This document shows, one piece after another, positions 32,494 through 45,044 of a DNA stretch of 64,000 bases. The position numbers and the translations under genes were made by a program. The DNA is taken from assembly GCA_007258455.2 (NCBI GenBank), contig VDFB02321316.1, forward strand, positions 1 to 64,000. The letters run 5' to 3'. Within the stretch, counting starts at the first letter, position 1, and each line of letters begins with the position of its first letter. The stretch comes from Sequoia sempervirens. Its lineage: Eukaryota; Streptophyta; Pinopsida; Cupressales; Cupressaceae. The notes beneath the pieces were generated by a model. That model had not been told where the DNA came from. It searched no databases and saw nothing but the letters and a program-made list of their open reading frames with translations.

Positions 32494-32692
32494 TTCTTTT
32501 TTGATAGTAAGCCCTTAAAAAACATACATGCACACTATACAACAACCATTTTGACAGTCAGCAACCACATTATTATGGTGGGAGTTTCACCACATTATAA
32601 TGGTGACACAAGTTTCTGAGATTTGAATCTGGGCCACCTTGATGGTAAGTGCCTTCACTAACAACTTGCCACTGCTTGGCGGTTAGGTGATA
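32494..32692 (-). mobile_element. tRNA-derived SINE-like element
   Basis: Read on the minus strand, the head has an A-box-like TGGCAAGTTGTTAG (near 32670-32657) and a B-box-like CAGATTCAAATCTC (near 32632-32618), about 35 bases apart as in a tRNA, and the other end is an A-rich tail (32502-32492). I could not find target-site duplications. Confidence 0.5.
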
Positions 32693-32788
32693 TGGATACT
32701 TATATAGCTTATTTATTCTTTTTGCCCCCTTGGATATCTCTGGGGGCATCCTTGTAACATTTTTTTATTTTTGAAGGCATGTATCATA

Positions 32789-34643
32789 TGTAATGTCCCC
32801 ATTTTTATGTCATATTGTTCTGTGATCGTTGGCCAATTTTTTGGGGTTTTCCGAAGGTTTCCAGGTGAGCTGGGAAAGTTCCAACATTCGTGGAGAGCTC
32901 AAATTAGGTTTTCTTGGCATCCAGTGGTGGTGTGGAGTTTAGTTGGCTTTCAGGTCTGTGGCAACACACTTTGTAGCATTTTGGGCCTTTTAGGTTGTTC
33001 TCCACAATTTTTTGAGGACACTGCTATTTTTAGTAAGTGCCCATTTGTCACCCGACATCATTCGTCAACATCAGCTTCTTGGCGTGATCAGTTTTGGTTT
33101 TCAATGCCTTGGCGGTCCTTTTCGCAAAATGGTTTGGATTATTTAAATTATTACACTAAAGTTATAAAAGTTAATGTCATAATATTTACTTTAGTGTTTT
33201 AATTTAATAAAGTTATGTCCTCTCAAGTGGATGCCTAGGGGAAAAGGGGACTTAGACATAAAATTATTTAAAAAAAGAGCAAAAATGCATTTCGAAAAAG
33301 CTATAAAAGGAGGTTTGGGGCTCTCAATTGGATTATTCAAGTTTGCACACATAACAGGATGTTGTTGGAGTGAACAGAGAAATTCTTCCAAGGATTGATC
33401 GAGGACAAAAACCCTTTTCAAATCACTAGTTTCGGTGGTGAAAGATCCTCCCTAACTGGTAGAGTGATTTCACCTAGGAATCACATTGGTATTCACTGAG
33501 TTTTGGATTTCAAGGTTTTAAAAAAAGAAGATTTTTAAAGTGTTTTGATTGCCGGTTTTTGGGGTTTGTATTGGAGATTATTGCAGAGAATTTTGTTGTG
33601 TTTTTTGATGGTGTCACAAAGTTTCTTTCTGCTGGCCATTCCATTTGTGATTTTGGGTGATGCCCTAGCTGGCTGTACCTATTTTATTATCCAAGCAAAT
33701 TAGTGATTTGGAGGCTGCTGGGCAAATATGGGAGTGCCTAAGTTGATTGTGACCAATGGTGGGGTGTCTTTGATGATGTTGGAGGTTGTTACCAGAGGTT
33801 TTCCTTGTTGTTTGGCTTGTAACAGTCAATCATCAGACCTTCCATTTCTCAGATTTACATATCAGACCTGTAGCAGCAATTAAATTGGGTATATCAGACC
33901 CACATTTCTCATTATTGACTCCAAATCTGAGTGCTGGGTATGATCAGGAGGTGCATAAGAGACCTGGGCATGGATGGAAACAGTTAACTGACCTGCAAAG
34001 TGTGTTGTCCAAGTATTTTAGAGGTTGTTGTAGGCTGCTGGGTGAGCAGAATACTGATCTGAGTTATTAGGAAGGAACATATGCGATAACTGGAGGTGGG
34101 TTTCATTGATTTAAGGTTGGCTTGACTTAAAAAAGAAATAGCAGACCTGTAATAGCCCCCTCTTTTCGTTTCAGACCTGCTTGGACTCTCAGACCTATGT
34201 TTCCCCTTAAATCTGCTATTTGATTGGGACTGTGCACTGCTGGGAGTGATTATATTGGTGTGTAATCAGCTGTAGGTGTTTATGGAATAATTTGAAGAGT
34301 TCAGTAAAAAATTCCCTTGCTGTTCATACTTATAACAGTCAAAAATCAGACCTGTGAACACTCAGAATTTCCCTGTCAACCTGTAGCAGCAATTTAAACT
34401 GGGAAATCAGACTTATACTGCTCATTATTGACTCCTGAATTGAGGTATTTCATACGGTGTTTAATATGTATGTTCATTTCATGAATTGAAGCCTTACTTT
34501 CAATGATTGTTCGCTGAACATTGAATCAACTATTGCTTGGGTATTGAAAAAATGTATAGCGGACTTCATGTCAGCAAAAACCCACCTTTTGTATGTTCAT
34601 GTTGTTGATGATATTTGCCAAAAAAAAAGGGGGTGTTATTACA
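32789..34643 (+). mobile_element. Solo LTR, 1,855 bp, with TATA box
   Basis: Starts TGTAATGTCCCC, ends GGTGTTATTACA, with exact TSD TCATA (32784-32788 and 34644-34648). The family palindrome variant CTATTTTTAGTAAG lies near 33023. A strong TATA box, CTATAAAAGG, at 33301-33310 indicates plus-strand transcription from about 33330. Several AATCAGACCT-type words recur from 33835 to 34410. No coding region. It lies downstream of SGF29. Confidence 0.87.
33301..33310 (+). promoter_or_regulatory. LTR TATA box CTATAAAAGG
   Basis: Consensus plant TATA box about 510 bases into the 32789-34643 LTR, followed by a G/T/C-rich leader. Confidence 0.6.
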
Positions 34644-34648
34644 TCATA

Positions 34649-36150
34649 CGTTTGGCATTGATCTCTAGATAATTTTTCATGTATGGATTAACAAGTTAAG
34701 TTTTTTATAGCCCTTCATTTTAGTTAGTAACCATCCCGCAGTACCCTTGTAATTCATACTTTTGAGGCACCATCCCTTACAAGAAGAGCTTTTATTTTAA
34801 TAATCTATTTTGATATTGTACAGCGATGGCTTGGTTTGCATTCCATATTATTTAATTTGACTTATGACAACCAGAATTACTAACCGTCAATTTCTTGCAA
34901 ACCATAAAGAGTTAGTCATTGTTCAAAATCCAAATCAAACGTTGTTATGAGCCAATCTACCACTGGATGGAACAGATTTACAAAATTCTTCTTCTAGGTC
35001 ATGATTTTTTGTTTTCTTTCAATGCACTACAACAAAATCTCGTCACACTTTCTGGCTCCGCATTTTGCACCAATACTTTTTTAATTTGGGGGTCTTGCTA
35101 CAAAAACATATCCTTAAAGTTATATTTATAATATATACTTAACTCTTTCCTTTCCAAGACTATTGAGACATAACTATTATACATTAGCTCTATGTAACAT
35201 TCAGTAGATAAGCATTCATAACATGCAATGATAGAACAGATAGACACAGGATTGATGGTACGGACTCCACAAATTATCAGTTTAACATATGAACAATGAA
35301 ATGATAAAGACAATAACATTATATTTATTTGTTCAATATGAATGCCTACACTTAAGGTGATTTTATATTACACCAAGTGCCTATTGTGCTAAGTTAGGTC
35401 ATATTCAATATGTCAAGCTGTGAGCTACCACTGCTATTGTGAAATCTGATGCACATAAAGGGTGTACCTACAGTAAATCCACTAATGCTTTACCCGAGTA
35501 ACACTGCATGAATTGGTACCTCATGGAGATCATAAACCCAAGTATATCATCAAGAAACCTGATAAGATCAAATTACACGAGTGTTCAAATTCTGCACTAA
35601 CATGCAATGTATATTAAAAGATTAAGGCATAGTGGATCCCAGTACTTAAGCATAAATGAAGTGTTATATATTTGTCTTTCTCAGTTAAAAAGTGTGAAAA
35701 TGATGGAAAGGATCTTAATTAACATATTGACAAAATTGGTAGCAATTGTATAATATAGCTGCCCCACTGGAAGATGATTGTATTGAATATTGCCAACTCA
35801 TGCCCTTTTTTTTGTCACTTTGACATTTTCTTCTTCTTTTCTAACATTGTGTGATTTTAATCTTGCTACAACAAGTTGACACAATCACATGATTATAGAT
35901 TGTTTATTATTAGATAAGTGGGAGAATGAAGGCCCCCACCATTTACAAAAACTTTCCTAAGGCAAGGAAAAATAAACCCTATTCGCCATCAACAACAAAT
36001 TAACAGCATTGAAACATAGCCCAGCGAGAAGCTAGAGAACCACAAAACTATAACCGGTTGTTTCCCAACAATGACCAGGTTTTGAAATGATCTGAAAACT
36101 TTTACACTTATGAAACTAGGAACCTACACAGCCCTGGTCCCTTTCTAGCA
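34649..36150. other. No gene recognised
   Basis: AT-rich sequence; no conserved coding segment, RNA gene or bounded repeat was found. Confidence 0.5.
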
Positions 36151-36159
36151 TTCTGAACA

Positions 36160-37075
36160 CCCTTAACTAGGGTGTGGGAGACACAAGCATGTTTAGGAAG
36201 ACCTTTGTTCCTTTTTTGAACAATCTTCTATAGATCATCATCCTCTGAAGGCTCAGAATGAGGGGAAAGAGGAGGGCTACCCTCAACAGAAGACCTGCAC
36301 AGTGCCCCCATAGGAGCTGAAAGAGGTACTGAAGGCAACACCAAAGCTTCCAACATAGCATGATCTATAGCCTCAACACTTGACTCTAAAGCATCCAAAG
36401 GTGGAGCAGTAAAAAATGGGCCTTGAGAAGACAACCCAATAGGACAAATCTATGAAATCTTGATGGCCCTAGGAGCAAGGTCCTCAATCGACTCGTCATC
36501 AGGTTAGAATCAAAATCACCAACTGTCAAGTGCTCAAGGAGAGCATTCTACCACCAAGTCGCCTCACTCCTCTTGTAGTCAGAGCTTGGGCAATCTGAAT
36601 CAAGATGCCCAATAGCAAAGCATCTCTTGCAGCAAAAGGGAAGACCCTCATAGTCAAGTGTCTTAAGTCCATGGTTTGTCTTGGACAAGCAAGACAATAT
36701 CTCTAAGTAGATCCTTAAAAGTGTCAATATCCACAAGAACGCAAGAAAAAATAGTATGGCCGAAGTTTGTTAATGAATCATCCTCTTGTAGAAAACAACT
36801 AAGAGCATTGCCGATATATTAAAAAACAAGAACCTCCCAAAATTGAAGAGAGAGATTGGGTAGTCTAACCCAAATAGGCATAATAATTAAGGATTCCATT
36901 AAGGGGTTGAAGGAAAGAAACCACGGTTTGAGTGATAGGATGTGCTGTCCCCACAACCAAACCCCACACTCTAGCACCCGCAACTGATCATCTTTTGATT
37001 GGAAGGACACTATAAAAAATCCCCCAAATCAAGGATAAAGTTCAACCCTATCCTCATTAAGAGGCGCCCATTGAT
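36160..37075 (-). pseudogene. LINE ORF1 fragment (DUF4283 and zinc knuckle)
   Basis: On the minus strand 37010-36819 gives HILSLKPWFLSFNPLMES and IPIWVRLPNLSLQFW-like text, typical of the DUF4283 domain in ORF1 of plant L1-type LINEs. It is followed at 36736-36548 by LKTLDYEGLPFCCKRC and a CCHC knuckle CCKRCFAIGHLDSDC. The downstream ORFs (36434-36167) lie where the ORF1 tail is expected. Frames are broken between pieces, and no endonuclease or RT was seen on this strand nearby. Confidence 0.75.
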
Positions 37076-38020
37076 TCAATTTTGATTATAGATCGTTGCT
37101 TCTACATAACTTACAATAATACAAAACATCAGTGGTATACAAAAGATCTTGGTCTATTAACTTCTTTCAATTTTTCAGTTTTCTATTGTCTAGATACTTA
37201 ATGGAAGATTACTAATTGTCAATATTGTTTCTATTCATCTATAATAAACAATAATATCAAATGATTGTTGTTATTTTATAATTACATGATACTCTATATT
37301 AAAATATAATAATCTTTAAGTAAAGGCAAAGTCTAAATTATGTGAAAATGGAAAGTTGAATGTATATTTTATTTGAGACTCATATTTTCTACATACTAAT
37401 TGTTAACACATTCTCATGTCATTAATAAAAATAAATAAATAGTTAATGTTATCATTATTCAATGCAAAATACTATTCTATTAAAGGTTGTTCCAAAACCC
37501 TACCACCTTCCTTAGAAGTTTAATAAGATCTGTGTGTTAAACCGAAGATTGACTTATTAGAAAAGGTTTTGGTCCTCTAATATGCAATATTTTCCTTGAC
37601 AATAAAGAGTCAAGGATCATCTATTTCTGCATCGCTCCTACACAAGGTAGTATGGGATAATTTTTCCAAAAACCTTTGCCTAGCTAAGGTGTTTCCAAAA
37701 TTAAGTTTGGATGTAATGTCTTGTAAGTCACCTTCTATGAGTTATGGCTTATCTTTCCTCTAGATTTTAGGCCCATCAATAATTCTGCGTAATGCATGGT
37801 TGAAAAGAAATTATTGCATCTTCAACATCATTGCAAAAGTCTAAGAATAGGTGCGGAACATGGCTGAAACTTCAATGAATATGTTTAAATGAAGAAAGTT
37901 CAAAGTATTCTAGGAGATGAAAGGATAATTTACTTCCCATGGAAACTCATTCATTGGTCATCTTATTATCCTATCAATAGTGTGATCAGTCACAAAAAAC
38001 TTGATACATTGAATGTCAGA
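37076..38020. other. No gene recognised
   Basis: AT-rich spacer between two LINE fragments of opposite orientation. The last 150 bases may be decayed LINE sequence leading into the RNase H fragment. Confidence 0.4.
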
Positions 38021-38440
38021 TGGGGTTCTACGTAATGGATTTGTTAAAGTAAATTTTAATGGTGTTGCAAAGGGGAATCTATGAGCAGCTGGCTGAGAAT
38101 TCAAAGACGAAGATTGCTAGCCACCATTCTTATATTCAATTGACATTGGCAATTATATTGATAATCATGCAGAAGCAAGAGCACTCTCCAAAGAGCTACA
38201 AATTGTGGGTTTGAATTAATAGGAAAAAATTAACAATAAGATCAACTTTCAAGTCATGATCTATGGCATGACTAGTGGGAAGGCCAATTAGTGCCAAGTA
38301 ATCATTGAGATAAAACTTTGAATTAAATAGTTTTTGTCATACTAGGGGAGAGAGGAATAAGGTTACACGCAATGAATTTAGCAATTGGCATTAGAGCTAA
38401 ATTTAGGGTTGTAGACTTCTAACCACCTCTCCTAGGTAAT
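38021..38440 (+). pseudogene. LINE 3' end, RNase H domain fragment
   Basis: The plus-strand translation NGFVKVNFNGVAKGN near 38035-38080 matches the first strand of plant LINE RNase H domains (usual form KVNFDGASKGNPG; the first catalytic Asp reads Asn here). It is followed by EFKDEDC and NHAEARALSKELQI, the second acidic region, with stops and shifts, and near 38340-38390 by GERNKVTRNEFSNW, the degenerate end of the domain. Confidence 0.6.
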
Positions 38441-41373
38441 GTTTGGTGCTTGGTTGCATTGGATGCTCAATCTTGGACAATCACTTGGAAAAAAAAAGTT
38501 TTTCATTTCACTCAAACCCTCAATTGTGTAAACATGATGTGAAACGTTGTTAACACTTTATCCTATAAAGACCAAAGAAATATTGAGGCAATGATGCAAC
38601 ATCTAATTGACGAATGCAACTTTCACCATCATCTAATATTAGATGGCTTAATGATTATCATCTAGTGGAATAAGGAAATTGTAGAATGGTTTGACATGAA
38701 TCTCTCTCAAAGGCTACATAGCCTAAACTTCCACATTGTGGAATCTTTGAATTTGATTTTGATGCTGAAAATGTAGTACTCTTAGAGAAATTCTAGACTT
38801 AAGTGTGTTTAAGCTAGGACATTGATTGAAAAGATAAATATATATGTATTTTTTGACAAGATGGTATGTTGGCCTATGGAATTTGAACCACCCTCATTCC
38901 TTGCAAAGCTTAAATGGATGCTCTAGTTTGAAACGACCTTGGTTGCTTGTGGTGATTTTTCATACCTTCATATTTTTGTGTAATAAACTATGAATTAAGA
39001 TGTATTTCAAGGAATTTTTAAAATATTTTTATTTCAATCTGGTTGATTTTTTTTGGTTTTCTTGGATTTTATATGCTTTGGGGGTTGTTATACACTACCT
39101 TAAGTTGATCATGAATGATCATAGCTCTCTAGTTTGTATCCTTTTAGTTGAGATAGGTGGAATCACTCATTAAAGGGCATTATGGGTAGCCATCTACCCT
39201 TGTCCCTTATTTAAAATGAAACATTTTTTGGAGCATAAAAGATGAGGTGAAATGTTTTTTTTGAAGTATGTGATTGTTTGAATGATGATACCAAGCATCC
39301 TTGAGTGTTGACCCTCATGTATCATGTTCTATTGAGGGTTTTATTCAAATCATTTGGTTTTAATGATTTTCTTTTTAGCACAGGCATTGTAAGAAAATTG
39401 AATCTATGATGTAGTTCAATAGGTTAAGATTGATAGATTATAGATATAAGCATTGGTAAAGGTGAATTTATTTGATTTTGAGCCTATAATTTGTCTTCTA
39501 TTGTTGTCACTTGAGAATAAAACTCTAAATATTTGTAAAGAGTAATAGAGAAGGATAGATGATTACAAGTTTAATCTCACTATAGTATAATAAGATAATT
39601 GTTTAATTTTACTGTACACATGTTGAACTATTTTGTAATAGATGGATGAAAATAAAGATTGGAAGTTGATTATTGAAGATAAAAGGCCACATCTTTGTTA
39701 TTGATGTGTGGTGGCAAAACTTCTCATAATTTGATCATGTAGTTGGGGTGGTACATGAATAGACTTTATGCTTTGATGGTGAAGTTGGCATAAATCCCTT
39801 AAGTCATATTTGAGTCACCATCTTGATCTATAAACTATCAATTGCTTGTGTGTCAATTCAATTTAGTTTGTGGTCTTCTTGGTCATTTTGCAAGGTTATC
39901 TTGTTATGGTCTTTGTTCTTTTACTAACTACTTTTTCAAGATGATGGTGATCGCCTCAAATCCAACAAAGAATATTGATGATGTTTGAGATAATGTCTAC
40001 AACATTGAGAAAGAGGAAATAACAAAATGGTAGATAAGTGAATTATCTTCTCCTTGGTTTAAATGAACAGAAATTTTGCTCAAATTCAGAAAAATTGGTT
40101 GAGCCACTTATGGTGCACACCAAACATAGCTTTGCTAATGTAAATGTGTGACTTGCTTGCAAACATGGAAAAACCATGGAAAAGTTCCACTCATCATGCA
40201 TTTGAAAGTTGGCAATATCACTTGGAATCTCCGCCATGTTTCTAAAAATTGGCATTTGTGTAGAAAAACTCCATCATGCATAACCAAAATAGTTAAGTTA
40301 ATGATTTTTTTTGCCTTGGCAAAGTCTTATCAAGGTTTTGTTTAGCAATAACAAATTTGAGACAACACAAAATTTTGTTTTTTGGTTTAAGTGATTCCAA
40401 GTTTTGATCATGAAGAAAAGTGGGAAAGACACCATAATGTTCTACCCAACAAGAGTTTCACATTTATTTTTTCTTAAAGGGAAAGATGGCAAACACATGG
40501 GTGCACATCAACATTGGTTAGGCCCCCAAAAGGTTTCACTAGCCATCATGAAAATGGATCAAGTAATCAAATGTCTACCAAAGTCTTAAAAGATGGTTCA
40601 GGTGATTTGAGCACCCATTAGGGATGATTAAGCCATTCAAAGTTCCATTGGTAGTAAAAAAGGTTGTAATAAGCTATAAAGCATGCACTAAGTTCATGTT
40701 TTCCATGCACACAACCTCCAAGCACACACCTATGTTGGCTCGGCCATAAGAAACTTTCATCCAACATTAATAAGAGTGGTAGATATCCCTCATAGTGTGT
40801 TTAAGATTAAGGTGACTTTTTGAATCTTGAGTGCACTTTTTATGACTATTGTAATTAGGGTTGAACATAGTCTAGAAGAATTTTGATAAAAAAATAAGAG
40901 CAAATGGTAGAGATATCTAGGCATTGAATTCAACAACAAATAGACTTTAATAAGTAGCAACGTAATTTCAGTCATTTACAATAAGTGTTATCTTCATTAA
41001 ATCAATAAGATTTCACTCCATTGTATGCCAGTGATCATTCTTCATAGTGATCGAGTTTTGTGTTATTCAACTTTTTTTTGATAAATTTTTTATTAATCTT
41101 TATCAAAGCACCTAGTATCAACAATAATTTGCACTGAACTAAAGTGATTTTCAATCTTATAGTAAGGGTTTTGTCTTTCACAAGGTTTTCACTAAGAAGA
41201 TTCAAGGTTTTCAAATAAAGACACAACTAGGGTTCAGATACAATTTTAGTCTTCTATCATACAACATATTGTTCACTCTCCATGATTGCTAGGATCACAA
41301 TATGGTAAATCTATCATCTAGCTTTCTAAATTTAACTTTTAGCATCTATGACAACAAATATTTAGAATAAATA
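38441..41373. other. No gene recognised
   Basis: About 2.9 kb of AT-rich DNA. The short ORFs at 40148-40345 and 40404-40589 resemble nothing known to me and have no supporting context. Confidence 0.5.
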
Positions 41374-42498
41374 GGAGGTATTATGTGTATAGGACATCCA
41401 GTTTTTGGGTTTGCATAGGTCTGTTGTATAGGATCTTGCTTTACACTTTCAATATAATATTGTTGGATGGTAGATGAATCTAATTCCAAAATTTCATATT
41501 GTTTTGGCTCCTGGTGTTGAAGTTATGAGTGACAGTATATAAATCTAGCAATGATAGGTGTTTTCCAGTTTAGGGCATATGTTTTGGTGATGCACACATA
41601 TCCACGGATTGGGATCTGGCTTTGCGGATTTGTGGAGATGTTGACAGGTGTTAGTAGAGTTTGTATTCCAAATGGCATAGAGTTTGGAGGTCTGCATGTC
41701 CAAATGTGGTTGTACAATTGGAAAATTTTGTTATTAGGTCATTACTGGTGCCGACCTAATGAGTTTTGTGTATTGTAGAGTTTGAATATGTATTGATCCA
41801 TTATATGGGTGCTATTTTGGGTCCATGTCGACCTATTTTGATTTGTTATGAGTTTTAAATCTTGGCACAAAGCGTGAATAATGTGTTGAGCTGACAAGGT
41901 ACAATTGGTATGATACATCTAATTAGGTCGACCTAATTGATGTTGTAAGTGTTTATGGATGAAGCGGATATATGTGTAAGATCCTTTTTAGTGTTTTGGT
42001 GTGTGTGATACAATAAGTTTTTATGTGGATGTGAATTGTGTTTGAGTAAGGGGAATGCAAAGTAGAGTAGAGTGTTAATTCAGATCAATATGAAGTGTGT
42101 AGAGTTTGTATTTTGAGCTTCAATGGAACTATAATTCATGCAAATGTTAGATGCAATTGTAATAGTTCAAACTTGGTTGTGTGCTACAATCTCTTCTATA
42201 TTTCCTTCTTTCAATGGGCAGTGATTCCACTTGGATAGTGAGTCCACTTGCAATGAGCACTTTTGTAATATACTATAACCGATTATAATATGTTGTGATC
42301 TAATCCTCACCATGGTTTTTCCCATTTTGGGTTTTCCATGTAAAAATCTGGTGTTCATGTGTTATGTGATGTTGGATTCTTTCATGCTTTCTTTCATTAC
42401 TACAAATTGAATATGCTATGTGGATTGAGTGTTTAAATGTTTAAATGGTTTAAAAGAATACTGATTCACCCCCCTCTCAGTATTTTGGGTGTTCAATA
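41374..42498 (+). repeat. 5' LTR, truncated at its start
   Basis: Aligns with 48389-49345 plus 56258-56418 with moderate divergence. It ends GTGTTCAATA just before ATTGGTATCAAAG. Its left part is missing, and sequence upstream of 41374 does not match LTR2. Confidence 0.8.
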
Positions 42499-43589
42499 AT
42501 TGGTATCAAAGCCTGGTTCCTTGGAAGGAGCTTAACCACTTGGGGAAGATCTTGGAGGTTGAACACACGGTTGTTAGAAGATTTCCTACTCCTCTGGAAG
42601 AGATACCCGTTGTTGGGTTTACAAAAGAAGAATGCATGGTTGACATGAATGGAGGACTCAGAGTAGCCCTTGAAGATCTGGAAAGAACTAAAAGTGAGAA
42701 AAAAGATCTGAAAGAAAATGTCAAAGAAGCAAATGAATGTATCAAAAAGTTGAGAGAGAAAATCGAGAAGTTTGGAGAAAGACATAAGGAAGTCAATGAG
42801 TAGTTGAAGCAAGCCAATGAGACAGTTACCAGTCTGAAGGTGCAAGTTGAAGAAAGAAAAAGGATTGAAGAATGTTTGAATGCCAAAGTGAAAAGCAAGT
42901 CTGAAGAATGTACAAAGCTTGAAGAAGAGGTTGTGACCTTGAGATCAGATCTAGAGAAAGCAAGGAGTCATGAAGAAAAATTCAAGATGAGCTCTACAAA
43001 GCTTGATTAAATGATTGTAAATCAAAAAAGAACTAAAGACAAAGGCGGATTAGGATTTGAGACAGGAGAAAGCTCAAAGATAGATCAAAATCCAAATCAA
43101 GCTAAAAAGAAGACTAAAGACAAGAAGAGCAATGACAAACAGATTTGAAATCAAAAGAATCAAGTCAGAAGACCACCTATCAGACAACCAAATGCACAAA
43201 GGTACCCATATTTTGATGGTTTATGTTATTCTTGCAATAAATTTGGACATAAGGCTATGAAATGTAGAAGCAAAATGAATCAGAATGTAACATCTTTTTC
43301 TAGTCAGTGTTTTACATGCAAGAGGTTTGGTCATAAGGCTAATGAATGTAGAAGTCAAATGATGAATGGCTAAAACAATGGTATGAGGTTTCAATCTTTT
43401 AATGGATATTGTTATACATGCAATGGATTTGGGCATGAAGCTAATCAATGCAGATCTAGAATGAATGGAGGTAAACCTGTTCAAAAGAATGTCATATGCT
43501 ATAATTGCAGTAGACTTGGACATATCTCTAAGTTTTGTAGAAGCAATAATGTGAAGAAAAACAATCCGGTAAAGAAGAATGATCAGTGA
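42489..43589 (+). pseudogene. gag-like ORF with four zinc knuckles
   Basis: One frame runs through this region, broken by four stops (at 42801, 43008, about 43146 and 43371). The first part (from about 42640) is a Lys/Glu-rich coiled coil (ALEDLERTKSEKKDLKENV onward). The C-terminal part has four consecutive CX2CX4HX4C knuckles: CYSCNKFGHKAMKC, CFTCKRFGHKANEC, CYTCNGFGHEANQC and CYNCSRLGHISKFC. The first three have a very similar FGHKA-type core, suggesting internal duplication. Function would be RNA binding in the particle. Confidence 0.85.
42501..42516 (+). other. Primer-binding site, tRNA-iMet type
   Basis: TGGTATCAAAGCCTGG two bases after the LTR1 end; close to the usual TGGTATCAGAGCC. 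Confidence 0.85.
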
Positions 43590-43914
43590 AAAAGACTGAT
43601 CCAATAAAGAAGATAGTGAGATTAAGGTTGTCTGTACTATCATCTGGTGCAGATGTTTCCTCTAGAAACTAAGAAGATAAATTTGGCTCACGGGGAGCAT
43701 TCAAAGAAGATTCATTACCCCTTGCCAAAGAAATAGTCATGATGCTTCAACACATGGATATGATGTGTGGGTCAATATGCTTGACCTACTGGAGAAAGAA
43801 CTAGTGGAAAACATCATGTTGCGAAAGTTTGGAGAGCATTTGAAGTTGATTGTGCATACAGTTAGGGTTTGACAATTTTATCAAGTAAAACAGTTAATGT
43901 GAAATTAGGTCAAT

Positions 43915-44309
43915 TTAAAAAGGTTTATAAGTGATTACACTTAGAAAAAATTCATTTGTAAACAAGCATTCAGAGAGAAAAGGTCAAACAAAGAGCAAAG
44001 TAGAGTGGTCGAAGTAATTGAGATTTGGTGCTAACAAAACCCTTGCTGAAAAGTGTTTAAAAGGTATTTTCAATTTCTATTTACCCTAATTTTAAAAAGC
44101 ATTTTTAAATTTAAAAAGGTTTATAAGTGATTACACTTAGACAAAATTCAGTTTTAAACAAGCATTTAGAGAGAAAAGGGCAAATGAAGAGCAAAGTAGA
44201 GTGGTCGAAGTAATTGAGATTTGGTGTGAACAAAGCCCTTGCTAAAAAGCGTTTAAAAGGTATTTGCAATTTCTATTTACCCTAATTTCAAAAAGCATTT
44301 TTAAATTTA
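43915..44309 (+). repeat. Tandem duplication, two units of about 196 bp
   Basis: 43915-44110 and 44111-44309 align end to end with scattered substitutions; both contain AGAGCAAAGTAGAGTGGTCG and CAATTTCTATTTACCCTAAT. Confidence 0.9.
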
Positions 44310-44387
44310 CTACAAATATGTATACTCCACAAGTAGTAGAGGTTATAGAGTGTCGCCCTAAATTCAACTAACATCCTAACAAATCAT

Positions 44388-45044
44388 TTGTGGATGATCC
44401 AGATGGTGCATTTTCGTACATCCTACATGAAGTTTTGCACACAAAAAGATGTTAGGGCATACATTCACATCAAATTGGAAGAATATAATCATACCAAGAT
44501 GAGTGATGTATGGTACAAAGAGCTCACCGAAGATGATCTCAAGTTGAAATCAGAATTTGAGGGTTTGGCAGAGAATAAAATCGATGTCTAGAATATGTTT
44601 CCCAACTTTTTCTATGTAGATGAGTGGGTGAGATGCACCTTGAGCTACATTCATGATAAGTTCCTTTGGTTGGATATTCCACATCTAATTAACAAAGAGG
44701 CTATTAGGGTTGTCATTGGTTTGTGCTCAACCAAACCAGCTCCGGTACTTAAATATGTGAAGAATGAGGTTTTCATGGAGAGAACGGGTGCAATGTATGA
44801 CAAGAAAGCCTTGACCATCAATGACACCAATAACCTGATAGTGAAATATTCTTCAATGATGATAGTATACAAACTATACTTCTCTAACATAGAGAATTTT
44901 GTATCCACAACCGCCATCAATACAGCTTATGAGATGGTTGAGATGGGAGCTGATTATGATTTATGTGATCTATTAAGGTTGCAACTTCTGGAGACTTGCA
45001 AAAGACAAAATATTCTAAGTATTGTTTTAAATTTGGAACCTTGA
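44388..45044 (+). pseudogene. Unrecognised retroelement ORF (about 218 codons)
   Basis: A single frame with one stop (44589-44591). Sequence such as WLDIPHLINKEAIRVVIGLC followed by INTAYEMVEMGADYDLCDLL is not a known enzyme; it has the look of ORFs found in RT-less plant LTR elements. Length and composition argue for a real former coding region. Confidence 0.5.
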
